From assembly GCA_029931535.1 (NCBI GenBank), contig JAQPZY010001628.1, positions 3,176,501 to 3,240,500 of the forward strand: DNA of 64,000 bases, read 5' to 3'. The notes beneath the pieces were generated by a model. That model saw only the letters and a program-made list of their open reading frames with translations. It was not told the DNA's origin and made no database searches. A program made the position numbers and the translations under genes. Source of the stretch: Margaritifera margaritifera. Lineage: Eukaryota; Mollusca; Bivalvia; Unionida; Margaritiferidae. Shown piece by piece: positions 45,229 through 56,799 of the stretch; position 1 is the first letter of the stretch; every line of letters begins with the position of its first letter.

Positions 45229-46944
45229 TTTGCTCACCCGCAATGGAATCTATACCGAAGAGTACATGAACGACTAATGAAAGTCTTTTTAAAACTCAAT
45301 TGCCACCGATTGACGTCTTCTGTTCGTTACTGTCCCGTGAAGGCATTTCCGTCGACGACTAGGCGCACGTGAACAACGTCTGGTCCGCGTTTCGTTGTCG
45401 AAATCTCGGCGACACCCACTATCTGTAATTGCGCATCGACGTGCTGCTGCTCGCGCATGTCTTTGAACCTTTCCCTGATACTGAAATGCTCGTGCACAAG
45501 CTCGAACCCGCGCAATACTTCTCATCACCAGGAATGGCTTGGGATGCGCTGTTGTCGAAATTCCGCGTCGAGTTTGAACCACTAACTGATATTGACCAAC
45601 ATTTGTTCCGGCAACGTGGCATCCGAGGCGGGATTTCCATGGTGAGTCACCGTGCCGTTTGCGCGAGCAACCCGCACGTGGACGAGAACGAACGTGCCCT
45701 CACAAATAGTTACATAATATACCTTAACGCAAGCAACCCGTAGGAATAGGCGATGATGTGAATTTCAGTAGATCAATGCCGCGCAGGTGAACGTCTACAA
45801 ACACATTCGCGAGTATGACAGCGACAGTGAACATGAATACTTCTTCGAAGTCGACTTGCAATACCCGGACGAACTTCACCATGCCCTAAATGAGTCTCCA
45901 CTGGTCCCGGAAGCGCTGCCGGTGCCCCGCGATCGGTTGTCCCCGTACAAGTGCTGGTTCGTGAACGATTTAGGTAAGAAGCTCGTTAAATGTACCAAGC
46001 TGGTTCCGAATCTACGCCGGAAACTCAACTATGTCGTTTACGTACGAAACCTGCAGTTGAGACTGCGTGTGTCGCGAATCCATTGGGTGTTTCGATTCGC
46101 CAGATGAATACGGATCCGCAAACGGCTGCCAAGAATGAATTTGAAAAGGACTTCTTCAAGTTGAAAAACAATGCTGTGTTTGGGAAAACCATGGAAAATC
46201 TGCAAAAACGAATTCGCGTCGACCTTGTACGGGACAGTGAACAAGACAAACTTCGCAGGCTCGTTGCCGACCCGGCATTCGAGTCAATGCAAAATATTCG
46301 ATGGCGGAGTCATTCTGTGCACAGCAAGAAATCCCAGCTGAAGTTGACAAAACCCATCTACATTGGCACGTCCGTGTTGGATCCGTCAAAGCTGCTCATG
46401 TACGAGTTCTACTACGACTCGATCATGCCGCGGTACGGTGACAACATCAAGATGCTGTACACGGATAGGGACTCGTGGTTCATGCACATCACCACCAATG
46501 ACGTCTACGTGGACATGGGACAACTCACGGACGAGTTTGACACCAGCGAGTACCCGAAAGATCATTCGCTGTTTTGCAACGTCAACAAAAGGTCGTAGGG
46601 AAATTCAAAGACGAGTGCGCGGGCACGTCCATCGAGGAATTCGTGGGACTACGAACAAAAATGTACTTGATCACGGTTTGGCTCTGTTAAAAGTATTAAG
46701 AAGGCTAAAGGAGTTTTTCGGGTCGTGGTCGCGAAAGATAGCAAGCACAACAAGTACGTCGAGTGTCTTCGAGAAGGATGTGAATTCACACACACACACA
46801 CAACAAATCTCATTCGGTCGATTAAACATCGCATGGGTGTATACCGTTGCACCAAGGTAAGTTTGTCCCCGTTGGAAACCAAGCGGTGGATTTTTTCCTG
46901 ATGAAGTCACCACCTACGCGTACGGGCACCACGCGATTGACGTT
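45229..46944 (+). pseudogene. Protein-primed family B DNA polymerase (Polinton/Maverick-like) remnant
   Basis: Plus-strand pieces match the protein-primed family B polymerase that replicates Polinton/Maverick and related viruses. In order: LTRNGIYTEEYMND (about 45231), an exonuclease-side RIDVLLLAHVFEPF (about 45432), the GIRGGISMVS and YLNASN region (motif A, 45717-45733), EVDLQYPDELHHALN (about 45850), FEKDFFKLKNNAVFGKTMEN (motif B, about 46140-46199), YTDRDSWFMHI (motif C, about 46458) and a C-terminal IRSIKHRMGVYRCTK. The motif A aspartate is Asn at 45726-45728; motif C keeps both aspartates with Arg between. The N-terminal part is missing and at least four frame breaks occur, so it is dead. 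It is GC-richer than its surroundings, implying a separate origin. Confidence 0.92.
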
Positions 46945-47024
46945 GGCACGCTGAGTACGTTCGCGGGCGGTAATTCCGTGTTCGCGGGAATGACTTGTAA
47001 TTCTTCCCTCACAAATGCACTACT

Positions 47025-47307
47025 ATGAGGCTTCGCAACTCGTTCATTCCATGGCGCCAGATGATAGCGCGTTGGCTGTCCCGAAATGTCAATCCGATCC
47101 GAGAGTGTAAGTGCATCAACGGACAAAACCAGATCAGTAACATGACGTTGTCCGCCTTCCATCTCCCCATGAGGATACAGATACCGAACCAGATTGTTTC
47201 CGACGAAGCTTAACGCAGGTGCGGCTCCAGTGGTTGCAAAGGCAACTGCGTTAGGGGCCGTCGAAACCGCATCCGGAATGGCTATGAAAAAGGTGCTTGG
47301 CGGCTGA
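47025..47307 (+). pseudogene. Small Ala-rich Polinton-like reading frame, unassigned
   Basis: A 62-codon frame (47025-47213) ending IQIPNQIVSDEA overlaps, in another frame, a short run (47209-47307) NAGAAPVVAKATALGAVETA ending MAMKKVLGG. The Ala/Gly/Lys-rich tail is like small virion proteins often found between polymerase and protease in Polinton-like elements, but I cannot name the family. The overlap suggests one gene broken by a frameshift. Confidence 0.35.
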
Positions 47308-47423
47308 CCGTCTAGGTCATTCGGTGAACCTTTGGTTCTCGAATAAACGGAAACGATCTTTGACTACCCGGGAGGACTCGTAACGGACGGGAACTTCGGC
47401 TGTAATCTCGTCGTTGACGTGCG

Positions 47424-47690
47424 TCCATTAACTGATTTTGATTTATAAAATGAGTTAAACATTTCCGACGCGTCTTTATGTGGGATAAACTTGTGTTGAT
47501 GATCCCCCGCATATGGGAAGCCGGCATCATCAACTTGGATTTGTCAACATGACATGAAACTCAGTGGGTTGCGTACGCGGTAACTGCTCGACATATTTTG
47601 TATTTTTGACTCGTACGGGCTTGCACCACCACGTGAAGTCTTAGATTATCTACGTCGCAGCTTTGCCCGGGGCGCTAGCGCTGGACGACA
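47424..47690 (+). pseudogene. Adenain-like cysteine protease (Polinton type) remnant
   Basis: Four short runs in order identify the adenovirus-like maturation protease carried by Polinton/Maverick elements: PLTDFDL (47424), VFMWDKL and EAGIINLDLS (47472-47546), TQWVAYA (47559-47579) and IFDSYGLAPPREVLDYL (47602-47652). In this family a His-Trp pair in the third run carries the catalytic His; here the codon is CAG (Gln) at 47562-47564. Runs lie in different frames separated by stops (TGA at 47550). The catalytic Cys region is not clearly readable. Such proteases process capsid precursors during assembly. This copy is dead. Its place downstream of the polymerase supports a common origin. Confidence 0.78.
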
Positions 47691-48177
47691 AGGTCGTCTA
47701 CCGTTGTTTTATTCAGCGCTGCCGGTGCAAATTCGAATAGATATCCCGATATGTCGGAATCTAGTCGTTGGAGCACTGGAAGCACTCGAGGGAAGCCCGA
47801 TCCCGCGCGCGCTTGTTGATTTTGCGTTGTCACTTGGAGGCTAGGCTCGAAACATATATGAAATGCCAGTTGACTTTTACGGACGCGCGAACGTAGCGAC
47901 CCGACCGGTAGGCATCGATCTAGATTTAACTAGATTTGACAACAAAGCCATTCTGGTCGAGTTGAGCAACAGGGTTGTTGTTGGTGTCGACCCAAATGAG
48001 CTTGTGATTTTTCGAGATCAAACTGGAAAACTGCAAACGTCCAATGTGGACATCAACGACGTTGTTTTGATGCCGCGAGGCGTCGTCGCAAAAGAACCTG
48101 GCCGAGATCACCGAAACGAGGGAATCAGAGAGTCAAATGCTGGTGTCTCATTCATTTGGCTTCATCACCCTTCTTGA
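47691..48177 (+). pseudogene. Polinton-like downstream reading frame, unassigned
   Basis: In the same frame as the protease tail, the sequence reads SFARGASAGRQGRLPLFYSA and LVVGALEALEGSPIPRALVD to a stop at 47842, then an ORF from ATG 47863 (104 codons) with MPVDFYGRANVATRPVGIDL and VVGVDPNELVIFRDQTGKL. No domain is recognised. The ORF runs into block S sequence at about 48137, so its last ~14 codons may not be native. Confidence 0.4.
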
Positions 48178-49418
48178 CTTTTATTCCTGCGGCGGATCCC
48201 TGATTTTTGTTTACGGCGGTTCGAGTGTTGGGGTTCGTTGTACTGCCAATGGCCATCTTTCTATGTTTATTAGTAAAAGGTTAACTCACCCACCACCCCC
48301 ACCCCCATTATTCCGGCACTATGAGAAGTTAAGTATTACCACCATATGCATCTTACATACGACTTTAGGTAAAAACAACGCAAATAAATCTTCGAACTGC
48401 GCTTATCTGTTAGAATAAACTTATTCATCCGATTTTTTAAAGAAAAGATATAGAGACATACCATCTATAGAGACATACCATCTACCGCATTATATGCCTT
48501 TAGATTATGATAGCTTATATAAACAGTGACAATGAATTTGATACTTTAAAATAAAGAGTCCAACCCAATAAACTTGTGGAATGCATTACTAATGCTTTTG
48601 TTGTAAGAAAATCTGAAAATAATCACAATAAATAGAGTTTCTGGTTTATGAAACATGACCCTAATCTCTGCCATATTTAAATAATTTTAATTTAATTTGA
48701 TGTGATAAGCATCAACAATGATCAAGTCATCCTTTCGTGTGATGATATTTGTGTATTGCAATGTAACGATGACACTGGTATTTTATTCAGTTATCTAAGA
48801 AAGCTTGAATTGAATTGAATTCAGTGATGGAACGAGAGCGTGCTATGAATTGTCGCGACAAGCTCCATGAATATACTTCTTTCTTTCAGATTTCAGGTTC
48901 ATCTTTCGGGGATGTCGTAGCTATTGCTGCTGGCGCCTTGCATGACACCAGAACTAATTTCAAATTTTATATTATGACATGGGCAACGACGCAAACTTGA
49001 TGACGTGTACTCAGCTGCCATTGTCATGACGATATATTTCTATGGTATATACGTAATCAAGACGATGTGTCTTTTACTTCAACAAGATGAGCTACCAATT
49101 TTAGAACGTGTTGACATGGTTATGTTGTTATGATGATAAACCTGAATATCTATGTTATCTTACTGACATTCTGACACAATCAACCTAAATATGTAGATAT
49201 GTTGTCATATCTACATAATCATGTCAACAAACTGCAACCGTTAGCTCGTTTTGTTGACGTAAAAGACGTCGTCTTAATCAAGTGTGCAAAAGAAAAATTT
49301 CGTCATGTGGATGACAGCTTAATACTTCCGTAGTAAATGGGGCATAGTGCAATGTACTTTTGGAGAAATTGATTATGCCTTTATACCTGGTGATGAGAGA
49401 CTATAGAGTCGTTTACAA
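48137..49418. repeat. Compound repeat, block S copy 2
   Basis: Co-linear with copy 1 at 37903-39200. Its GC-rich first ~150 bp carries a coding-like run (GGSLIFVYGGSSVG, CTANGHLSMFISK) contiguous with the Polinton-like segment, after which composition drops to the AT-rich background. A small ATAGAGACATACCATCTA duplication lies near 48450-48486. Confidence 0.93.
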
Positions 49419-51573
49419 TTTACCTAGGGAGAACTTGGAAGAAGATAATTATTGACTAGTTGTTACAACAGCATTGTCAAAATTTGGTTTAAAAGTCTGA
49501 ATAATAATTCTGGAAATATAATCATTTATGAACAGTGTGTTACTGACTGGCATCTTTGTTCCAAACAACCCTAAATGGACTCCATTTGTCCCAAACAATC
49601 CCAAATGGACGTCTTTGGTCCGAAACAACCCCAAATGGACTTCATTTGTCCCAAACAACACCAAATGGACTTCCTTTGTCCCAAACAACCGAAATGGACT
49701 TCAGTTGTTACAAATGTATGCCATCTCATGGTTTTAATGATGTGTGGGAGTAGGAGATCACAATAATTGTTCTGCGTTTCACAATAATAATTAGACTAAA
49801 TCACTTCATATAAAATTGGAATTAAAGATTATCAGAATCACTTATAGCTACATTAAATAAAAAGATTGCAAATTGTGGGTTTTGTTCATTTTTATGAAGA
49901 ATATTTACTGTTCTAAAGTTTAGAACAGCTCGCATTAGATCAAGAAAGTCGTTACATTGTGTAGAGATTGAAATGGTAATATGTATAAACCCTGCAACGC
50001 ACGCGAAAACAGTGAATATAGACACTATAAATTAAAATGTTTATTAATTAAAGTACTTATTTGTCCGTTATATACAGATCTGAGAAGAAACGGCACTCTA
50101 AAATGCTGGAATACACCTGCAATGTTTTCTTTATTAAATCTTGTTAATATATCATACTTATATTATTTAGATAATTGGTCTCTTTATTTCCAGAGCATTT
50201 CTACATACGTTGTATTAAACCAGAACCAATGTGCTATTTGGTCGACTAACCACCATATGTACATTTTCTTCCACTTAGCTCAAACGACTTTCATATATCA
50301 TCTTTAACAGCTGAAGTTATTGGTTGCCATTTTTTTATGTTCATCGTATTTTCAAATACTTAATTATACATAATGTTTAACATACAGTTATTATTTATGC
50401 AGTCTTACATTATGTGGTGAGTAGTTTCTGAAACTATATTTGCACACAATTTGTATTCTTAACTCCGTTTATAGTTACATGCTCGAAGGTCGTCAGTACT
50501 TTTAACAATTAAACTCTCTTTTTGTATTTTTATTACGTTAAATTAAAGTTGCTCCTAAGAATAGGCAAAAACGATGAGAAAAAAATTAAATATACCACCT
50601 TCCGTTGTTACTTAACTCATCTCATCAACTAATATATACATGTACGTCGGGTTTTCCCATTCATACAACTATACATAGAACTTAAAACATGGCACGTGGT
50701 CGTCATCAAATGTGTCAAGTGCCGTATAGCTTAGCGTAATTCCTTACCTTATTAAGGTTCAAACGAAACGTTTTGACAGTCACAGAGATATAGAAAGAAA
50801 GATAAAGAAGAGGATTGATTTCTCTTCATTTTCGTTCATTTTTTCTTGATATTACATTGTCCAGATGAAAATAGTACACGTCGACAAAATATATGCTTAA
50901 TCATGGCAATGCAGCCTTCACATAACACTTTGTGGCGTATTTGTTTAAGAAGTGTCTTAAGTACATTTTTGACCCATTCTTTATTGATTGTTTTCTCTTC
51001 ATTTTCTTTCATTTTTTCTTGATATTACATTGTCCAGAGGAAAATGATACACATCGACAAAATATATACTTAATCATGGCAATGCAGCCTTCATATACCA
51101 TTTTGTGGCGTACTTTTTTAAGTGTCTTAAGTACATTTTGACCCATCCTTTATTACTTGTCATTATACCTCACTTCAACCAAATCAATTACTGTGAAGAT
51201 TGTTTAGACTATATCATTATATTTAACAAATTGGGACGGGCTACAAGCTCCCCCGACACATTTACAATCAGTTCAGATATTACTTTTGTTGAATATTACT
51301 AACTGATTTAAAGTTACAATGGGATAGTTCGAGGCCTCATGAAAAGCATGTTATCCTACTTTTGATAATTTTGATAAATGACCTGATCATTACACGTGCA
51401 AGATGTGTAAGTTCTGTCATAGCAAGATTTAATGCAAAGGTTCTGCGTATTATATACGCAGGTCATCATATGATTGACTTGGTATCTTTTTTACAGATTA
51501 TTTTTTCACACCTTTGTATTGAGTCAAAACTAGTATGGTTTCAGTTTATTTATCCTTATGGTAGCCGATATTT
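49419..51573. repeat. Compound repeat, family R copy 3
   Basis: Matches 40437-42455, including six 30-bp TTTGTCCCAAACAACCCCAA-type units (about 49553-49712), the GAATTAAAGATTATCAGAAT segment and the internal ~165-bp tandem duplication (about 50820-51150). Only one R copy is present here before the diverged copy, against two in the first block. Confidence 0.93.
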
Positions 51574-52650
51574 TTGTTTATCTTCTCTCTCTTGTCTTAC
51601 TTCCTATCATATATAGCCTTTAACTGCAATTTTGCATATGCATTTGATTTTAAAATTTAAATACACCAAATGTTTAACATGCATTTAGATTAGATATATG
51701 ATTTATAAAGTGTTACATGCTGTGTTAAATAGTTTCTGAATCCATGTATGTACATAGATTGTAACACTCTCTCTCTCTCTCTGTATTTTCTTATTATCAT
51801 GATGATAAATATGCAGTCGCTTCTCAGAATAGAAGAAAAGTAAGAAAAATAATTTATTACTTTCCCTTGTGTTCTCAATCGTCATCAGATCAGCTGATAA
51901 CTGCATGCACGTGGGTTTTTCTCATTCATAACACTATATATTCTGGAACAGGACACGTGGATTAAATATGTGTATTGCTGGATTAAATATGTGTATTGCT
52001 GTAAATCCTTGCCTAATTAGGATACATCCTAAAGTTTTGACAATCATAAAGGGAGACAAGTCGAAATGGAAAGAAAGAACAAACTCCCTGTCTTTCTCTC
52101 TAGGCATGACAAAGACCACCACCCGCCTCCTCATTGTGGTCGATGGTAAACTCATATACATGGACAAAATGCAATCTGATCATGACAATACCTTAATTTC
52201 CATCTTGATATCCATTGGTCGTTATCACACTTCATGTCTGATTCCCATCATGACAATACCGTAATTTTCAACCCGATAACCATTGGTCATTATCACACTT
52301 CACGTTGGTATTTCCATCATGGCAATATCGTAATTTCCAACTTGATAGCCATTGGTCATTATCGCTCTTCGCGTCGGAATTCCCATCATGGCAATGACGT
52401 AATTTCAACTTGATAGACATTAGTCATTATCACACTTCATATTGGGGTTCCTATCATGGCAATATCGTAATTTCCAACTTAATAGCCATTGGTCATTATC
52501 ACACTTCATGTCCGAATTCCCATCATGGCAATACCATAATTTCCGGCTTGTGATAATTGGTCATTATCACACTTCACGTCGGGATTCTCATGATGATAAA
52601 GCCTTAATTTCCAACTTAATATCCATTGTCAAGATCCACATACCATATTT
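51574..52650. repeat. Diverged R copy (block T copy 2) ending in a 68-bp array
   Basis: Matches 43670-45030 with a shorter (CT)n tract (about 51767-51782), an AATATGTGTATTGCTG duplication near 51964-52000, and about 6.5 copies of the 68-bp unit (about 52190-52640) instead of ten. Confidence 0.92.
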
Positions 52651-53280
52651 TAACATTTTCCATACGTATTTCCCTTGAACCAAGTCAAATATTGACTTAA
52701 TTTTGTGAAATATATTTTCTTGTTTATACTTATTAAAGCAAATGGGGTCGGGCTATAACTTCCTACAACTTTATATGGAGCCCTCTCTTATATATATTTG
52801 AATATTTCCAGATGTTACTTTTGCCTGAATACGCTTCATTCATTCATTTGTACTTTTGCCTGAATACGCTTCATTTATTCATTTGTACTTTTGCCTGAAT
52901 ACGCTTCATTCATTCATTTGTACTTTTGTTAAATGGAACTAATTTACCTAAGTTTACGATTTGTCGTGGTCTCTAAAAGAGTAAGCAGTCTTATTTTTGA
53001 TTATTTACTTGATCATGACACGTGCAAGATGGGTAAATTTAATTATAACACGGACCATTACAAAAGTATCTGCTTCTTGTTCACAAAGATCATCTCACAT
53101 CACAAAGAAGCAAATAGAAGTATCCAATACCTCAGAGAGGTTGTTTGTAATTGCACATCTGCACTTTCCTGGGAATCTTTTCAGAAATCATCAAAAAGAT
53201 ATATAGACATGTTTTTGCTTATGGACTCCGATTACATTATGAATTTCATATATAACTTAACGTATACTGAATGTTTTTGA
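52651..53280. repeat. R-like tail with a 35-bp triplication
   Basis: AACCAAGTCAAATATTGACTT, AAATGGGGTCGGGCTATAAC and GGAACTAATTTACCTAAGTTTACGAT follow the end order of family R. Between them, TACTTTTGCCTGAATACGCT plus TCATTCATTCATTTG is repeated three times (about 52815-52927). A 115-codon frame at 52933 falls in this repeat tail and is not supported as a gene. Confidence 0.7.
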
Positions 53281-54299
53281 CCTCAGCTGTTACTAATCAG
53301 TCTCTCTCTATCGTCACAGGTTACCTACAATCGGCAATATCGTTACTGCACGTTATTTTTGAAACTTATTCATAATGACTACATGTTGTAACATCGCTGT
53401 TCTATGCGTATTTTTCTTTGGTTCAGCGCGATGTTTTCTCAATGCTGTAAGTCGACACATTCCTGACATACTTTGATCACGTGGACAAAACGTCGGCAAA
53501 CATCAGGCAGCACACTTCATTTGAAAAAATAGACAACAAGAAGATACAATTCATTTTTCAGTGAGGGGCAGTTGTGTTCTGGCAAGGTTTACGTTATATT
53601 CCAGATTAATTTAGCGATGACAGGCTCACCCTGTTTATTACTCACATTGCGAAATTGTGGCGTGGATGACATCTTTTTGTTGATGTCACACGAAAGGTGG
53701 AGATATTTGACCAGATTTATATATGACGGGTCCTTTAAGTGCACAAGCATACTGTAAACCATACATATGCACGTGTGTATCACAAAATAATTGATTATTG
53801 CTAAAAGAATTAGTATTTTTGATCTTAAAAAAAGTAATTATCTGGAATATTTCACCGCAAAAAACGGATTTTGGGGTTATTTAATCGTACAGATCTGCTG
53901 TATGGTAACGAAGATATGACTGATTCACAAAAACATGGATATTTACAAAGATATTTTCGATTCACGCTGTTTCTTATAACTGTTAAATGCTTGAAAATAT
54001 TAGGTTAATGATCATGAAAATATTTGTCGTCATATTGTTTTTTAAAAATTGCTCAACTATTTCACTTTTTACTCTTGTGTCCAGCCGAGCCCCTCCCACC
54101 TTCTCTCTCTCTCTCTCTCTCATTATTGTTCAAATTTATCTTATGATACCACACCTCTTACTATAAATTTCATGCCAGTAAATTTACCAATGAATAATAT
54201 CTCAGCTAAAAGAGTTATCACACATTGGCTATCAACCTATTTATGCTGTAACCTATTTCTTCTTCTCAATAATTTTTGCAAATATTAGCAATTCATATC
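53281..54299. other. Non-coding stretch, nothing recognised
   Basis: AT-rich with short (CT)n tracts near 53304 and 54102-54121. No supported gene. Confidence 0.5.
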
Positions 54300-54473
54300 A
54301 TGTCAGTTATGGTCGTGCCTCTACGGAGAGGGTATTTGAAGACTTCTGCCTAATTCTATCAGCAAATATATTTTATTTTTTATTTCTGTTTGTTTGCATT
54401 TTATCTCTGTATTAATTTTTACTTGCCAATAAATTATTATTATTATTATTATTAGTAGTAGTAGTAGTAGTAT
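54300..54473. repeat. Possible LINE 3' tail ending in (ATT)n(AGT)n
   Basis: A segment with GTCGTGCCTCTACGGAGAGG and a T-rich body ends in CCAATAAATTATTATTATTA followed by (AGT)n. A poly-adenylation-like AATAAA running into a trinucleotide tail is common at 3' ends of LINEs without poly(A), but no coding part is attached. Confidence 0.35.
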
Positions 54474-55377
54474 GATCCACTTTGAAACAACTCAAGGTAA
54501 ATGTTTCCAAAATCTTCCTCACTCCTTCCGTTAGACGGCTGCTTTATCCTTAAGTTTAGAAGTTTCGGATATTTCCCAACCCCAGGTGTGTCACCCTATG
54601 ATGTTACTCATTCTTATACTACTTTGTGCACACATATATACCAGGGTATGCATAAATCTGGACAGGCCAGATGAAGGACAGACGAGAGTTATGTCTGGGA
54701 GTTAAGTGTTTGTCGGCAAAATAAACCATTGTGCTGATAACTTTTGTTTTTGTTTATATTATTTTCCAGGAAACGGTATGTTCTAGCTTCTGTTTAGGCA
54801 ATGTGATCAAGCTCTTGAAACTGCGTAATACGTGAAGTGGATGTTTACATTACAAGTGCATGGCTGTTCCCTAGTGTTTGATTGCAAATTGTTGATTGGT
54901 CGCAATTGTAACCACTCACCTATTGTGCAAGATATAAGTGGAGTGGATGTTACAGTGCATGTACACTAGTAACACTTTACACGAATATCCACATCATTAA
55001 AGCATCCGTCTCCTAATAGGTTAATATTGCGATTCCTCACCACACCTGGACATTCGTTTATAATAAAAAAATAAGCATAGCAAAGGCAGTTTTGTGTCAC
55101 CTGAAGCCATTCGTTCCTTCCTGAAGTGAAAGTGCCAATTTTATCGTTGATTTCCAATTTATCAAATTAATATCTAAAAATTCTGGGATATAGTATGAAA
55201 TTGTTTCAACTTTGAACATGGCATTGTAGAAGGATTGTATTCATAATCAAAGTTTAAACTTTATTTATTTAACGTCGATTGTAAAAGTATTAGATGACGG
55301 CCTATCGACGGCTAAAATGTTGGCATATTGTAGTTTTCTTATGTAGAAGAAACCGGAGACACTGCAGACCCTGTAAC
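54474..55377. other. Non-coding stretch, nothing recognised
   Basis: No supported reading frame or repeat. Confidence 0.5.
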
Positions 55378-55945
55378 CACTATTTCTTTCTCTTAGCACT
55401 ACGTTTGTGGCGATTGCATTTTTCCTCACAGGCCTGGATAAGCTGAGACGGAACCTTCTCTGGGTCTACCCAAGCTGTGTCGTTTGCATTATTTTTATAC
55501 CAGACAAAATACCTTTTTTCTGACCTAGCACCTTTGACATTCCGTATTGTATTTCCGTAATCTTCTACACTTTCACCATTCAGTTGTTTCCTCTGCAATA
55601 ATTCAGAGAAATACTTTCTCTGTAAATCCTTCGGGCAAAAATCTTTCCTTCAATTTCCTTACAAGTGTATCATAAGATGATTTTTCTTCTTCGTCGAGGT
55701 CTTCAAAATAGTCTACCGGGCGCCTCTTAACAGTGCTGGAAGCATCTCCAATTTTATAGCACTATTCCACCTGTTTTGCTGTGGATATCCTCTCAAATGT
55801 TTTATGCCATCTTTCAAAGTCGTCGTTCATTTCTCCATAAACGTTTGGAGGTTTTATGGTTGAATGTTGCAGTTCCAATTTGTCAAAGCACGAACCAAGA
55901 CCGTCTCGGCTGTTCTTTTTACTTTTTGATCTTCCCATAGTCCAC
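55378..55945 (-). pseudogene. Retroelement gag remnant followed by a chromo-like fragment
   Basis: Minus-strand runs in two frames read: a PPNVYGEMNDDFERWHKTFE-like start (about 55850), DYFEDLDEEEKSSYDTLVRK and LKERFLPEGF (about 55710-55640), then LLQRKQLNGESVEDYGNTIR (about 55605-55540). The pattern W...F, Y..L...L..RF, S...Y is that of the Ty3/gypsy-type capsid (retrotrans_gag) domain. Directly after comes RYFVWYKNNANDTAWVDPEK with PSQLIQACEEK, which resembles a chromodomain-like fold. That is normally at the integrase C-terminus, so the juxtaposition suggests an internal deletion. Stops and frameshifts show a dead copy. Confidence 0.65.
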
Positions 55946-56653
55946 CAAAAGCAATCGTTTTAAGTTTGTAATCGATCCCACTACTGACACCACCAATGTC
56001 GAGGAAGCCTTATTTTGGTCACTTATGTTATTCCCTGTGGTATCGGTAACTCAACGAGTAACTTCTTCTTATTCCTTTCTTTGCTCTTTCACATCAATAG
56101 ATCTACCAATGAGCGAATACACATCCATCTTCTACATCCAAACAAATCTTAACCCCTGCTCTACTCTAACTATACTACCTCCAGGCTTAGTGACCCTGCT
56201 TTCTCATCTCGGCTCATAATAGCTTTATAATTAGCTTGGGTCTGGGGCACAGTGACATCTGAAACCTATCTGAAATATGTTCACATGTAACCCAGTGATC
56301 ATATACCAATTCTCCAATATGTATAATTCAATAATCTGACGTTATTTCAATTGTATGTAAAATCCACCCACTCCATAACCCTATTCCCAGAGGTTGCATG
56401 TAAATTCCGAAACCACTTTGAAAATATGTAGACACCTCCAATCATTTCCCATGATTTCAAATCTTTGTCTCCGTGTAATAAGAGTTGTATGACATCATAC
56501 GCTCATGAACGCACGCACGCATGCACACCTGCACATATTGGCAGGATAACAATATTTCTGCTTTTTCTACAACAAAGTATGAGGCTAATAATGATAGAGT
56601 GAAATATATCTCATATTTTAATATTCTACCTACAGGGTGTGTATTTCATGTTC

Positions 56654-56655
<2 letters not shown>
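55946..56655. other. Non-coding stretch, nothing recognised
   Basis: A short alternating CACGCACGCATGCACAC run lies near 56510-56528. No gene is supported. Confidence 0.5.

Positions 56656-56709
<54 letters not shown>
56656..56709. repeat. (GA)n microsatellite
   Basis: About 27 uninterrupted GA dinucleotides. Confidence 0.98.
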
Positions 56710-56712
<3 letters not shown>

Positions 56713-56799
56713 GCATTAATAACACTGTTTATCGCGCAGTGAGACAGAGGAGAGCAATACGTCGAAGAGATTACAATATCACAGTACCTAACCAGCTTT

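Noticed and set aside
49528..49766. Frames with repeated VPNNPKWTSF-like motifs
   Set aside because: They are translations of the 30-bp TTTGTCCCAAACAACCCCAA units; the equivalent array at 40.6 kb is not open.
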